DNA from: Pseudomonas baltica
GTDB lineage: Bacteria > Pseudomonadota > Gammaproteobacteria > Pseudomonadales > Pseudomonadaceae
NCBI RefSeq assembly: GCF_014235765.1
Contig: NZ_JACMYH010000001.1
Coordinates: forward strand, 620,001-684,000
DNA: 64,000 bases
Direction: 5' to 3'
The notes under the pieces are model-generated. The model made no database searches. It saw only the letters and a program-made list of their open reading frames with translations, and had not been told where the DNA came from. This document shows positions 34,388 through 43,687 of this stretch, piece by piece. A program made the position numbers and the translations under genes. Within the stretch, counting starts at the first letter, position 1. Every line of letters starts with the position of its first letter.

Positions 34388-34403
34388 ATTTTGCATTCAA
34401 AAT
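34388..34403. promoter_or_regulatory. Candidate GntR operator, copy 2
   Basis: The same 16-base palindrome ATTTTGCATTCAAAAT as at 29137-29152, placed 24 bases upstream of the maeA start and about 200 bases upstream of the divergent molybdoenzyme gene. The 242-base gap otherwise holds nothing I recognise. Confidence 0.65.
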
Positions 34404-34606
34404 AGACGCCTTTGCCAAAGGGTGCCATCGGTTTTAGCGCAATCGCCGCTGCGGCGCCAGCGCTGACCGAGGGGCCGTGCCGGATAAAGTGCGCGAGAAC
34501 AGCCTGCAGGCAGCGCCGCGTAAAGCTCTTCGAACCTTTGCCGATTACGGGCCGTCGTAAATGCAGGCCTCATGCACCGAGGCATCCGCATCCGAGGATC
34601 CAGACC

Positions 34607-36961
34607 ATGCAGATCATTCACCCCAAAGCGCGCTATCAACCCTACACCTCTTCTTCCGGAGGCTGGGGATCGGCGTTTTCGGTGATGAATATCCTTTGGC
34701 GCCAGCAAGCCCTGGGCAAGGGCCCTGCCGCGCTGTTGCGGCAAAACAAGCCCGACGGGTTCGCCTGCGTCAGCTGTGCCTGGGCAAAGCCAGGCAATCC
34801 TCACGCCCTGGAATTCTGCGAGAACGGCGCCAAAGCGACCGCCTGGGAGCTGACCGCGCTGCGCACCGGTCCCGAGCTGTTTGCCAGGCATAGCCTCAGC
34901 GAGCTGCGCACCTGGAGCGACTACGAACTCGAGCGCAACGGGCGCCTGACTCATCCGATGCGCTACGACGCGCCCAGTGATCGTTATGTGACCACCACGT
35001 GGGAGGAAGCCTACCAAGGCATCGGCGAGCAACTGCGCGGGCTGGAACCGGACAGTGTGGTGTTCTACGCCTCGGGACGTGCCTCGCTGGAAACTTCGTT
35101 CATGTACCAATTGCTGGCTCGCGCCTATGGCACCAACAACCTGCCGGACAGCTCGAACATGTGCCACGAAAGCACGTCGGTGGGCCTGCAGGAAAGCATC
35201 GGGGTGCCCGTGGGTACGGTGAACCTGAAGGATTTCGAGCTGACCGACTGCATCTTTTTCTTCGGTCAGAACGTGGGCAGCAACAGCCCGCGCATGCTTC
35301 ATCCACTGCAGGAGGCGCGCAAGCGCCAGGTGCCGATCATCAGCTTCAACCCGCTGCGCGAGCGAGGTCTGGAACGTTTCGTCAATCCGCAATCGCCGGT
35401 GGAAATGCTGGGCCCGGACTCCACGGTGATCAGTACGCAATACCACCAGGTAGCTATCGGTGGTGACACGGCGGCGGTAATGGGCATCGCCAAGGCCCTG
35501 CTGGCGATGGACCGCGCGGCGCATGCCGACGGCCGGCCGGCGGTGATCGACCATGATTTCATCGCCAAGCACACCGAGGGGGTCGATGACTTCCTGGCGC
35601 AGGTGGACGAGCACGAATGGGCCGCGCTGGAACAGCGCAGCGGCCTGGATCGCGCGGCGCTGGAGGCCGCTGCCACCGTGTATGCCCGCAGCAACCGGGT
35701 GATGATCATCTATGGCATGGGGCTGACCCAGCATCGCCATGGCGTCCAGAACGTGCAGATGCTGGTCAACCTGCTGCTGTTGCGCGGCAACATCGGCAAG
35801 CCGGGCGCCGGCATCTGCCCCGTGCGCGGGCACTCCAACGTGCAGGGGCAACGCACGGTGGGCATCACCGAGGATCCGGCCAAGGTGCCGGTGGACAAGA
35901 TCGAAGCATTGTTCGGCATTCAGGTGCCGAAGAAGATGGGCATGGCCACGGTGGATGCCTGCGAGGGCATCGTGGCCGGCAAGGTGAAGGGCTTCATCGG
36001 CCTGGGCGGCAATTTCCTGCGCGCAGTGCCGGACACCGATCGGATGGAGCCGGCATGGTCGGGCCTGGCCCTCAATGTGCAGATCGCCACCAAGCTTAAT
36101 CGCACCCACCTGTTCCCCGGCCAGCATGGCTGGCTGCTGCCGTGCCTGGGGCGCATCGAGCGCGATGTGCAGGACGGCCGCCGCCAGGTGTACACCACCG
36201 AAGACAGCACCGGCTGCATCCGCGCCTGGGAAGGTCGCGCCGAGCCTGCCAGCGAGCACTTGCGCGCGGAGTTGGCGATCATCGCCGGCCTGGCCCAGGC
36301 GACGCTGAGCGGCAACGAGCAGATTCCGTGGGAGCTGTGGCGCCAGGATTATGCCCGCGTGCGGGAGGCCATCGCCCAGACCTATCCGGAGATCTTCCAT
36401 GACATGGAGACGCGAATGTGGGAGCCCGGTGGTTTCCACCGGCCGCTGGGCGCTTGCGAGCGCCACTGGACCACACCCACGGGCAAGGCGCAGTTCGTCA
36501 CCGCCAAGACGCTTGACGAGGACGACGACGTCTCGCAGAACGCCGGACAGCGCGATGTGCTGCAACTGATGACGCTGCGCAGCAACGATCAGTTCAACAC
36601 CACGGTGTATGGCTACGAGGACCGTTTCCGCGGGGTCAAGGGCACGCGCAGCGTGATCTTCCTGAACCGCAACGACATCGTCCGGCTGGGTTTCAATCCG
36701 GGCGACTGGGTCACGATTCGTACCGCCATCGAGCCGCAGGTGCGCCGCGAGGTGGGGCCGATGCAGATCATCGCCTACGATATCCCGATCAATTGCGCGG
36801 GCGCCTACTACCCCGAATGCAATGCATTGGTGCCCTTGTGGCATTACGCGAGCAAGAGCAAGGTGCCCGCCGCCAAGTCGATCCCGGTCACCCTGCACAA
36901 GGCCCAGGCCCGCGCCGAAGACATGGCCCACGCCGTTCCACTGGCCGACCAGGTGATCTAG
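34607..36961 (+). CDS. FdhF/YdeP-family molybdopterin oxidoreductase
   Basis: 784 residues (YdeP of E. coli 759). The N-terminus has FACVSCAWAKPGNPHALEFC, a cysteine set for one [4Fe-4S] cluster, and then the bis-MGD domains: SSNMCHESTSVGLQESIGVP, FGQNVGSNSPRML, GMGLTQHRHGVQNVQMLVNLLLLRGNIGKPGAGICPVRGHSNVQG. A C-terminal MopB-type barrel ends the protein. The reaction is not known; relatives form a formate-dehydrogenase-like group, and YdeP is linked to acid resistance. A FdhD-type sulfurase partner is not adjacent. GAGGATC precedes the ATG. Divergent from maeA. Confidence 0.85.
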   Translation: MQIIHPKARYQPYTSSSGGWGSAFSVMNILWRQQALGKGPAALLRQNKPDGFACVSCAWAKPGNPHALEFCENGAKATAWELTALRTGPELFARHSLSELRTWSDYELERNGRLTHPMRYDAPSDRYVTTTWEEAYQGIGEQLRGLEPDSVVFYASGRASLETSFMYQLLARAYGTNNLPDSSNMCHESTSVGLQESIGVPVGTVNLKDFELTDCIFFFGQNVGSNSPRMLHPLQEARKRQVPIISFNPLRERGLERFVNPQSPVEMLGPDSTVISTQYHQVAIGGDTAAVMGIAKALLAMDRAAHADGRPAVIDHDFIAKHTEGVDDFLAQVDEHEWAALEQRSGLDRAALEAAATVYARSNRVMIIYGMGLTQHRHGVQNVQMLVNLLLLRGNIGKPGAGICPVRGHSNVQGQRTVGITEDPAKVPVDKIEALFGIQVPKKMGMATVDACEGIVAGKVKGFIGLGGNFLRAVPDTDRMEPAWSGLALNVQIATKLNRTHLFPGQHGWLLPCLGRIERDVQDGRRQVYTTEDSTGCIRAWEGRAEPASEHLRAELAIIAGLAQATLSGNEQIPWELWRQDYARVREAIAQTYPEIFHDMETRMWEPGGFHRPLGACERHWTTPTGKAQFVTAKTLDEDDDVSQNAGQRDVLQLMTLRSNDQFNTTVYGYEDRFRGVKGTRSVIFLNRNDIVRLGFNPGDWVTIRTAIEPQVRREVGPMQIIAYDIPINCAGAYYPECNALVPLWHYASKSKVPAAKSIPVTLHKAQARAEDMAHAVPLADQVI

Positions 36962-36965
36962 CACC

Positions 36966-37190
36966 CTGTAGGAGCGGTCATCGGCCGCGAAAGGCACACC
37001 GCGGCGTGCCTGACACACCGCGGCGCCGGATTCGCGGCCACGGACCGCTCCTACAGTTTGTCCGCACACTACCTGTGCCAGACGGGATCTCGGTACCCCT
37101 GTAGGAGCGGTCATCGGCCGCGAAAGGCACACCGCGGAGTGCCTGATGCACCGAGGCGCGATTCGCGGGCAGAGCCCGCTCCCACAGATA
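36966..37190. repeat. REP cluster (type B, one hybrid B/C copy)
   Basis: Inverted pairs of TGTAGGAGCGGTCATCGGCC: 36966-37058, and 37100-37190. In the second pair the right arm is of a different REP type (TTCGCGGGCAGAGCCCGCTC, as at 46605), so the pair is a hybrid. They fill the 249 bases between the molybdoenzyme and LysR genes, which converge. Confidence 0.85.
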
Positions 37191-37210
37191 ACCGCGGACC
37201 TGCAGGTGGG

Positions 37211-38107
37211 CTACGGGGATTTGGTCAGGTGCTGGTAATGGGCTTTGAGGGTGTCTATGAAATCCTCGGCCAACAGGGTGCGGTTCTGCGCATGGGGCCA
37301 GATCACGTAAGTCGGCAAGGGAATATCCGGGCGGAAGGGTCGAACCACGATCTGGCGGTGCAGGTAATCCCTGGCCACCAGCGGATGAGCCAGGGTTATG
37401 CCCATGCCGTGCGCAACCATTTCGCAATTGATCGCGCTGTATTGCGCTTCCAGGGCCATGATTCGCTCCACACCGGCCTGTTCGAACAGCCCGTCGACCA
37501 GCGCCCGCGTGCCGTCTCCGTGGCACAGCGACACGAACGGCTGCCCCTGCAGGTCCGCGAAGGTAATGCTCTGGCGCTCTGCCAGGGGATGCGCCGCCGG
37601 CAACACGCAGACTGCGGCCATCTCGGCCAGCAACTCGACCTGATGGTTCGCCACATCGCCCGGATGCACCACGATGCCAATGTCGCAGAACTGCGATTTC
37701 ACCCACTGTTCAACGGTGGGCGACGAGTTCACGTGCAGCGATACGGTCAGCTCCGGACGGGTCGACGTGAAGGTCTTGAGCACCTCGGGAATGACGCTCA
37801 TGCCCGTCGACGGCACGGCCGCGACACGCAGGCGCCCGGTGCCCAGGTTGCGAATGTTCTTCGCCGAATGCTTGAGGCTGTCGAGCCCGACGAATGCGCG
37901 CTCCACCTCTTGAAAGAACGCGCGACCCTCCTGCGTCGGGATCAGCCGTACCCCGGCGCGCTTGAACAAGGTCAGCCCGGTGCTTAGCTCGAGTTGGGCG
38001 ATCAGCCGACTGACATTGGGTTGCGAGGTGTACAGGACGTCGGCCGCCGCGGTCATGGAGCCCATGCGCATCACACTGCGGAACGCTTCGATCTGCCTCA
38101 GGTTCAC
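37211..38107 (-). CDS. LysR-family regulator of the amine/opine-type operon
   Basis: 298 residues from the GTG at 38107, which has GGAGG 5 bases before it; the ATG at 38119 contains that Shine-Dalgarno and would add four residues. The helix-turn-helix SMTAAADVLYTSQPNVSRLIAQLE follows the NLRQIEAFRSVM start typical of the OccR/NocR/MetR-like branch. It is divergent from the nine-gene operon at 38335-46587 and there is a long dyad at its own start, so it very likely controls that operon and itself. Confidence 0.87.
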   Translation of the reverse strand: MNLRQIEAFRSVMRMGSMTAAADVLYTSQPNVSRLIAQLELSTGLTLFKRAGVRLIPTQEGRAFFQEVERAFVGLDSLKHSAKNIRNLGTGRLRVAAVPSTGMSVIPEVLKTFTSTRPELTVSLHVNSSPTVEQWVKSQFCDIGIVVHPGDVANHQVELLAEMAAVCVLPAAHPLAERQSITFADLQGQPFVSLCHGDGTRALVDGLFEQAGVERIMALEAQYSAINCEMVAHGMGITLAHPLVARDYLHRQIVVRPFRPDIPLPTYVIWPHAQNRTLLAEDFIDTLKAHYQHLTKSP

Positions 38108-38120
38108 TGACGCCTCCATA

Positions 38121-38157
38121 TCAAATATGCATGACTAGGCCCGATATCCGTATTTGA
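38121..38157. promoter_or_regulatory. Interrupted dyad between the LysR gene and its target operon
   Basis: TCAAATA (38121-38127) and TATTTGA (38151-38157), 7-bp arms with 23 bases between. It begins next to the LysR start codon. LysR proteins usually bind long interrupted dyads in such divergent regions. The rest of the gap to 38334 holds no other clear signal. Confidence 0.5.
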
Positions 38158-38334
38158 CCATATACCGTCACGCTCGCAATACTCAAGTCCAGCAGCACAT
38201 ACACATAGCGCACACCAAGATGCGTTACCCGGCGCCGCCCATGGCCGGGAGCATGCACAGCGCATGCGTGGCCCCGGTTCGCCGGAGCGACCGACGCATT
38301 GTTCGATCTGCCCCCTGCACTTCGGAGATAGTCT

Positions 38335-39387
38335 GTGAATAGCCAACAACCGTCCTTTCGCCTCACTTCCCTGCGCGTCGCCCTCGCTTTCGCCGCTCTG
38401 AGCGGCGCCTGCGCCCACGCCGCCCCGACCCTCTACGTTGCCGGTGTCGGCGGCTCTACCGAGCAGATGTACAAGAGCAAGATCATTCCCGCCTTCGAGA
38501 AGCTGCACGACGTCAAAGTGGTCTACGTAGCCGGCAACTCCACTGAAACTCTGGCCAAGCTGCAGGCGCAGAAGGGCCGCCAGCAGATCAACGTCGCCAT
38601 GATGGACGACGGGCCCATGTACCAGGCACTTCAGCAGGGCCTGTGCGGCGACCTCAGCGATGCGCCGGTGTACAAGGACCTTTACCCGCTGGCTCGCCTC
38701 AGCCCACAGGCCACTGGTATCGGCATGGTCGCTACCGGAATCGGCTACAACGAAGAAGCCTTCAAGAAGCGTGGCTGGGACGCCCCCGACTCCTGGGAAG
38801 ACCTGGCCGACCCACGCTACAAGCAACTGCTCGGCATGCCCCCGGTGACCAACACCTACGGCCTGCACACACTGGTGGAGATGGCTCGCCTGCGCGGCGG
38901 CAGCGAAAAGAACATCGACCCCGGCTTCAAGGCGCTCAAGGACGAGATTGGTCCGAACGTGCTGGCCTGGGTGTCGGCGCCCGGTGAAATGGACGGCATG
39001 ATGCAGAACGGCGATGTGGTCATGGCGGTCTACGGCAGCGGTCGCGCCGTGGCCTTGCAGGGCACCGGTTTCCCGCTCAAGTTCATCTACCCGAAGGAAG
39101 GTGGTGTGGCCTTGCAACTGGCCGCCTGCGGGGTGACACCCAATGCCCAGCCGGAACTGTCACAGACGTTCATCCAGTACGTGCTGTCGCCCGAAGTGCA
39201 AACCATCCAGGCCCACGAGAACGGTTTTGCGCCGGTCAACAAGACCGTCGAGCTGAGCCCCGAGATCGCCGCGCGCATGCCCTATGGCCCGGACAAAGTC
39301 AGTGCCCTGATCAAAGTCGACTGGGAGACCATCAACCAGCAGCGCAGTGAGTGGACCACACGCTGGAACCGTACCGTCGAGCGCTGA
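38335..39387 (+). CDS. ABC transporter substrate-binding protein (polyamine/opine type)
   Basis: 350 residues. A signal peptide (LRVALAFAALSGACAHA, cleavage AHA-AP) precedes a type-II periplasmic binding fold of the PotD/iron/AEP-like group: LYVAGVGGSTEQMYKSKIIPAFEK, then VAMMDDGPMYQALQQGLCGDL and GYNEEAFKKRGWDAPDSWEDLAD. GTG start with CGGAG before it. First gene of an operon with its own ATPase, two permeases and four redox genes plus RidA; cargo is probably an amine, imino acid or opine that those enzymes oxidise. Confidence 0.82.
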   Translation: MNSQQPSFRLTSLRVALAFAALSGACAHAAPTLYVAGVGGSTEQMYKSKIIPAFEKLHDVKVVYVAGNSTETLAKLQAQKGRQQINVAMMDDGPMYQALQQGLCGDLSDAPVYKDLYPLARLSPQATGIGMVATGIGYNEEAFKKRGWDAPDSWEDLADPRYKQLLGMPPVTNTYGLHTLVEMARLRGGSEKNIDPGFKALKDEIGPNVLAWVSAPGEMDGMMQNGDVVMAVYGSGRAVALQGTGFPLKFIYPKEGGVALQLAACGVTPNAQPELSQTFIQYVLSPEVQTIQAHENGFAPVNKTVELSPEIAARMPYGPDKVSALIKVDWETINQQRSEWTTRWNRTVER

Positions 39388-39456
39388 TCCGCGCGCCCGT
39401 CCGAACTTTCCCGACCTTTTCCTGGAGCCGCAGGCGCATGCCTGCGTGGCAAAGCC

Positions 39457-40530
39457 ATGGCATTTTTGACACTGGAAGGCCTCGTCAAGAACTACGGTAC
39501 GTTCAAGGCCATCGACGGCCTGAGCCTGGAGGTACAGCACGGCGAGTTCGTCGCCCTGCTCGGCCCTTCCGGGTGCGGCAAGACCACCACCTTGCAGTCG
39601 ATCGCCGGGTTCGTGCAACCCACCGAAGGCCGGATCGTGCTCGACGGTCGCGACATCACTCACGTACGCCCGGAAGATCGCGGCCTTGGCATCGTTTTTC
39701 AGAGCTACGCGCTGTTCCCGCACATGACGGTGGCGCAGAACATCAGCTTCGGCCTGGAGATGCGCGGCGTGGCCAAGGCCGAACGTGCCAAGCGCGTGGT
39801 CGAGGCGCTGGACCTGGTCCGTCTTGGCGGGCTTGGCGAGCGTTATCCCAAGGCGCTTTCCGGCGGGCAGCGCCAGCGGGTGGCGATTGCCCGCGCCCTG
39901 GCCATCCGCCCCAACCTGTTGCTGCTCGACGAACCCATGTCGAACCTGGATGCCAAGCTGCGCGAGGAAATGCACATCGAGCTGCGCGCCATCCAGCGCG
40001 AACTGGGTATCACGACCATCCTGGTCACCCACGATCAGGTCGAAGCGATGACCATGAGCGACCGCATCGCAGTCATGCAGCGCGGGCGCATCGTGCAGAT
40101 CGATACACCATTCGAAGCCTACGAACGACCCCATTCGCCCTTCGCCTCGGCGTTTCTGGGCAAGACCAACGCCTTCGCCGGAGCCGTGCAGCTGCGCAAC
40201 GAGCGCTGCTGCCACGTGCAGGTGCGCGACACCTTGCTGCATGTGCCCCACGAGGACCGCTCCCTGGGTCAGGACGTCAACGTGTACATCCGCCCCGAGA
40301 AAATCCGCCTGACCGAACCTGGCCTGGGCCGCATCAACGGTCGGATCGCCCTGCGGGTGTTCCTAGGCAACCTGTGGTTGCTTGCCGTGGACAGCCACTT
40401 TGGCCTGGTCCACCTGACCCAGCCGAATCTGGGGCATGTACCGCCCCCCGAGGGCAACGAAGTCGGCCTGGACTGGTCGGACGACGACCTGCGCCTGCTC
40501 GACCGGGAGGCTGCCCATGGCCAGGTATGA
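39457..40530 (+). CDS. ABC transporter ATPase, PotA/spermidine-type
   Basis: 357 residues. Walker A LLGPSGCGKTTTLQS, Q-loop VFQSYALFPHMT, signature LSGGQRQRVAIARAL, Walker B LLLLDEPMSNLD, H-loop LVTHDQVEAM, then a C-terminal TOBE regulatory domain (about 280-357, IRPEKIRLTEPG). Typical of PotA/FbpC-type importers. Its 3' end overlaps the first permease gene by 14 bp. Confidence 0.9.
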   Translation: MAFLTLEGLVKNYGTFKAIDGLSLEVQHGEFVALLGPSGCGKTTTLQSIAGFVQPTEGRIVLDGRDITHVRPEDRGLGIVFQSYALFPHMTVAQNISFGLEMRGVAKAERAKRVVEALDLVRLGGLGERYPKALSGGQRQRVAIARALAIRPNLLLLDEPMSNLDAKLREEMHIELRAIQRELGITTILVTHDQVEAMTMSDRIAVMQRGRIVQIDTPFEAYERPHSPFASAFLGKTNAFAGAVQLRNERCCHVQVRDTLLHVPHEDRSLGQDVNVYIRPEKIRLTEPGLGRINGRIALRVFLGNLWLLAVDSHFGLVHLTQPNLGHVPPPEGNEVGLDWSDDDLRLLDREAAHGQV

Positions 40531-41389
40531 CGCCGAACACGTAGGCGCGGCGCCTTGGCTGCTCAGCGGCCCGGCACTGCTGGTATTCATCGCCCTGCTG
40601 CTGGCACCGTTGCTGCTGACCGCGCTGTTGTCGCTCAACCTGTTCAGCGACACCGAAGGCGTGCTGCCGGTGTACAGCCTGGCTAACTATATCGAGGTGT
40701 TCAAAGACGACTATTTCCACGAGATCTTCTTGCGCACCGGCGCGATGGCCCTGGCAGTGACGGTGCTGTGCATACTGCTTGGCGTCCCGGAAACCATAAT
40801 CATTGCGCGCATGGCGCCACGCTGGCGCTCGACCTTCCTGCTGGTGGTGCTTGGCCCGCTGTTGATTTCAGTGGTGGTGCGGACCCTCGGCTGGGCGATT
40901 TTGCTGGGCAACAACGGCTTGATCAACGATGCCCTGCAAGCCCTGGGCATCACCGACGAACCGGTTAAGATCCTGTTCACCCAAGTGGGCGTGATCATTG
41001 CCCTGACCCATGTGCTGGTGCCCTTCATGGTGATCGCGGTGTGGGCCACCCTGCAGCGACTGGACCTGCAGGTGGAGTGGGCCGGCCTGTCCCTGGGCGC
41101 GTCGCGGCTGACGGTGTTCCGGCGCATCATCGTGCCGCAGATCATGCCGGGCATTCTTTCCGGCTCGATCATCGTCTTCGCCCTCGCCGCCTCGGCCTTC
41201 GCCACCCCGGCAATCATCGGCGGACGCCGGCTTAAAGTGGTCGCCACTGCGGCCTACGACGAATTCCTCGGCACCCTCAACTGGCCCCTGGGCGCGGCGA
41301 TCGCCATGCTCCTGCTAGTGGCCAATCTGATCATCATTCTGGGTTGCAGCAAGCTGGCCGAGCGCCGCTTCAAGCAAGTCTTCGAGTAG
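40517..41389 (+). CDS. ABC transporter permease, PotB-type
   Basis: 290 residues with six helices (LLSGPALLVFIALLLAPLLL first). EAA loop: WAGLSLGASRLTVFRRIIVP. The ATG at 40517 lies inside the end of the ATPase gene; the earlier open frame is its shadow. Forms the pore with the next gene product. Confidence 0.88.
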   Translation: MARYDAEHVGAAPWLLSGPALLVFIALLLAPLLLTALLSLNLFSDTEGVLPVYSLANYIEVFKDDYFHEIFLRTGAMALAVTVLCILLGVPETIIIARMAPRWRSTFLLVVLGPLLISVVVRTLGWAILLGNNGLINDALQALGITDEPVKILFTQVGVIIALTHVLVPFMVIAVWATLQRLDLQVEWAGLSLGASRLTVFRRIIVPQIMPGILSGSIIVFALAASAFATPAIIGGRRLKVVATAAYDEFLGTLNWPLGAAIAMLLLVANLIIILGCSKLAERRFKQVFE

Positions 41390-41395
41390 GCCGCC

Positions 41396-42193
41396 ATGCA
41401 CAAGAACGGTTTTTTCTCGCTGCTGTTCCATACCCTGTTCATCGGCTTCATCGTCGCGCCGCTGCTGGTGGTGATGGCGATGGCATTCACCGACAAGGGG
41501 TATCTTTCACTGCCCACCAATGGCTTGTCGCTGCGCTGGTTCAGGGCCCTGCTGGACAATCAGGAAATGCTCGACGCGTTAATGCTGTCGATCAAGCTGG
41601 GCCTGGCGTCGGCCACCATCGCCACGCTGCTGGCCATCCCGGCGGCCTTGGCCATCAGCCGCTACGATTTCCCCGGCCGCGGCACATTGACCGGTTTTCT
41701 GCTCTCGCCGCTGATGATTCCTTCCGTGGTGCTGGGGATCGCCTTCCTGCGTTTCTTCTCCATCGCGCAGATTGGCGGCTCGTTCTGGGCGCTGTGCCTG
41801 ACTCACGTGATCGTCGTGCTGCCCTATGCATTGCGCCTGACCCTGGCCTCCACTATCGGCCTGGAGAAAGACATCGAGCAGGCCGCGCTGTCGCTGGGCG
41901 CCAAACGCTGGACGGCGTTCCACCGGGTCATCCTGCCGCGCATCCGCACCGGCGTGGTCGGCGGCTGGATGCTGGCTTTCATCCAGAGTTTCGATGAGCT
42001 GACCATGACCGTGTTCGTTGCCACGCCCGGCACCACGACCTTGCCAGTGGCCATGTACAACCAGATTTCCCAGACCATCGACCCGTTGATCACGGCGGTC
42101 TCTACGGTGCTGATCGTTGGCACGTTGATCTTGATGCTGGTGCTGGATCGCCTGGTAGGCCTGGACCGCGTGCTCATAGGAGAAGGCAAATGA
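41396..42193 (+). CDS. ABC transporter permease, PotC-type
   Basis: 265 residues, six helices. EAA loop: EQAALSLGAKRWTAFHRVILP. Start 6 bases after the stop of the first permease; its own stop overlaps the next start (4-bp ATGA overlap), so translation into the first oxidase gene is coupled. Confidence 0.88.
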   Translation: MHKNGFFSLLFHTLFIGFIVAPLLVVMAMAFTDKGYLSLPTNGLSLRWFRALLDNQEMLDALMLSIKLGLASATIATLLAIPAALAISRYDFPGRGTLTGFLLSPLMIPSVVLGIAFLRFFSIAQIGGSFWALCLTHVIVVLPYALRLTLASTIGLEKDIEQAALSLGAKRWTAFHRVILPRIRTGVVGGWMLAFIQSFDELTMTVFVATPGTTTLPVAMYNQISQTIDPLITAVSTVLIVGTLILMLVLDRLVGLDRVLIGEGK

Positions 42194-43329
42194 AGCGCTC
42201 GACGGCAGCGATCAAGGCCGACGTGATCGTCGTCGGTGGCGGGCTGGTGGGTACGGCGGTGGCCTACGGCCTGGCGCGCAACGGCGCCGACACCGTGGTG
42301 CTCGACCAAGGCGACGATGCGTTCCGCGCTTCGCGTGGCAATTTCGGCCTGGTCTGGGTTCAGGGCAAAGGCTACAACCTGCCCGACTATGCGCGTTGGA
42401 CACGTTCTTCGGCGCAACGCTGGGCCGACCTGCGCGATACGCTGCTGGCCGACAGTGGCGTGGATGTCAGCCTCAAGCAGCCGGGTGGCTTTCACATGTG
42501 CTTCAGCGACGAGGAACTGCTGGAGCGCGAGGCGCGCCTGCGCCAATTGCAGGCGGCGGTCGGTGACTACCCCTTCGAGATGCTCGATGCCGGCGAACTC
42601 AAGGCGCGCCTGCCGCTGATCGGCAAGGCCGTGATCGGCGCCAGTTATACCCCCCAGGACGGCCATGTGAACCCGCTGAAGCTGCTGCGCGCCCTGCATG
42701 CGTCCGCGCAACGCCATGGCGCGCGTTTCGCAGGCGGCCAGCACATCCAGCGCATCGAGGGCAGTGCCGGCGACTTCCGTATCTGGGCCGGGGAGCAGGC
42801 CTACTGTGCGCCGCGCGTGGTACTCGCAGCCGGCCTGGGCAACCCCGGACTGGCCGCGCAGGTCGGGCTGCATGCACCGGTCGCACCCAACCGCGGGCAG
42901 GTACTGGTCAGCGAGCGGGTCCAGCCGTTTCTCGACTATCCCACCATCAATGTCCGCCAGACCGACGAAGGCACGGTGCAACTGGGCGATTCGATGGAAG
43001 AAGTCGGCTTCGACGACAGTACCTCCACCGGTGTGCTCTCGGCGATCGCCCAGCGTGGCGTAGCGACCTTTCCGCTGCTGCGCGATGTGCGCCTGATCCG
43101 TGCCTGGGGTGCCTTGCGGGTAATGAGCCCGGACGGTTTCCCGATCTACCAGCAGTCATCGACCCACCCCGGGGCCTTCGTCATCACCTGCCACAGCGGT
43201 GTAACCCTGGCCGCCGCCCACGCCCTGCGCATTGCGCCCTGGGTGATGGGGGCGGCGCAGCCCGACGAATTGGCCGTGTTCAACGGCGAACGTTTTCTCA
43301 GCGACAAGGTGCTTGCCCATGCCCATTGA
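42190..43329 (+). CDS. FAD-dependent amine/amino-acid oxidoreductase (DAO superfamily, subunit-B-like)
   Basis: 379 residues. VIVVGGGLVGTAVAYGLARNG is the FAD fold; FRASRGNFGLVWVQGKG is the flavin contact loop; GYVNP-like GHVNPLKLLRAL and the C-terminal CHSGVTLAAAHALRIAPW close the site. Such proteins are the catalytic beta subunits of octopine/nopaline oxidases, D-hydroxyproline dehydrogenase and HCN synthase (HcnC). The following two genes encode the matching [2Fe-2S] and HcnB/OoxA-like subunits. Starts within the permease stop and ends within the next gene. Confidence 0.85.
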   Translation: MKRSTAAIKADVIVVGGGLVGTAVAYGLARNGADTVVLDQGDDAFRASRGNFGLVWVQGKGYNLPDYARWTRSSAQRWADLRDTLLADSGVDVSLKQPGGFHMCFSDEELLEREARLRQLQAAVGDYPFEMLDAGELKARLPLIGKAVIGASYTPQDGHVNPLKLLRALHASAQRHGARFAGGQHIQRIEGSAGDFRIWAGEQAYCAPRVVLAAGLGNPGLAAQVGLHAPVAPNRGQVLVSERVQPFLDYPTINVRQTDEGTVQLGDSMEEVGFDDSTSTGVLSAIAQRGVATFPLLRDVRLIRAWGALRVMSPDGFPIYQQSSTHPGAFVITCHSGVTLAAAHALRIAPWVMGAAQPDELAVFNGERFLSDKVLAHAH

Positions 43330-43687
43330 AGCCCCCCGCCGCGCCCCGCTGTTCCAGTCGGTGGCCGGCGAATCCCGCAGCAGCCGCAGTGTGACCTTCA
43401 GCTTCAACGGCGAGGCGTTGAGCGTACCGCCAGGCATCAGCGTGGCGGCGGCGTTGTTGATGTCCGGAATCGAGCGCTTCCGGGCCACGCCGGTGAGCGA
43501 ATCGCCGCGCGCGCCCTACTGCATGATGGGCGTGTGTTTCGAATGCCTGGTCAGCATCGATGGCGTGCCCAATCGGCAGAGTTGCCTGATCGATGTGGTC
43601 GACGGCATGCAGGTGCGCTCCCAGGAAGGCGCTCGCGATTTGCAGTTCGAGGTTCCCTCGGTCAGCGTCCTGGAGGTGCAGCCATGA
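43319..43687 (+). CDS. [2Fe-2S]-binding subunit (HcnA/OoxC-like)
   Basis: 122 residues. The plant-ferredoxin-like cysteine set is visible in APYCMMGVCFECLVSIDG and NRQSCLIDV (C-x4-C-x2-C-x11-C). This is the small subunit that moves electrons between flavins in opine oxidase-type complexes. ATG at 43319 is preferred over the TTG at 43313. It overlaps the gene before by 11 bp and the next by 4 bp. Confidence 0.88.
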   Translation: MPIEAPRRAPLFQSVAGESRSSRSVTFSFNGEALSVPPGISVAAALLMSGIERFRATPVSESPRAPYCMMGVCFECLVSIDGVPNRQSCLIDVVDGMQVRSQEGARDLQFEVPSVSVLEVQP

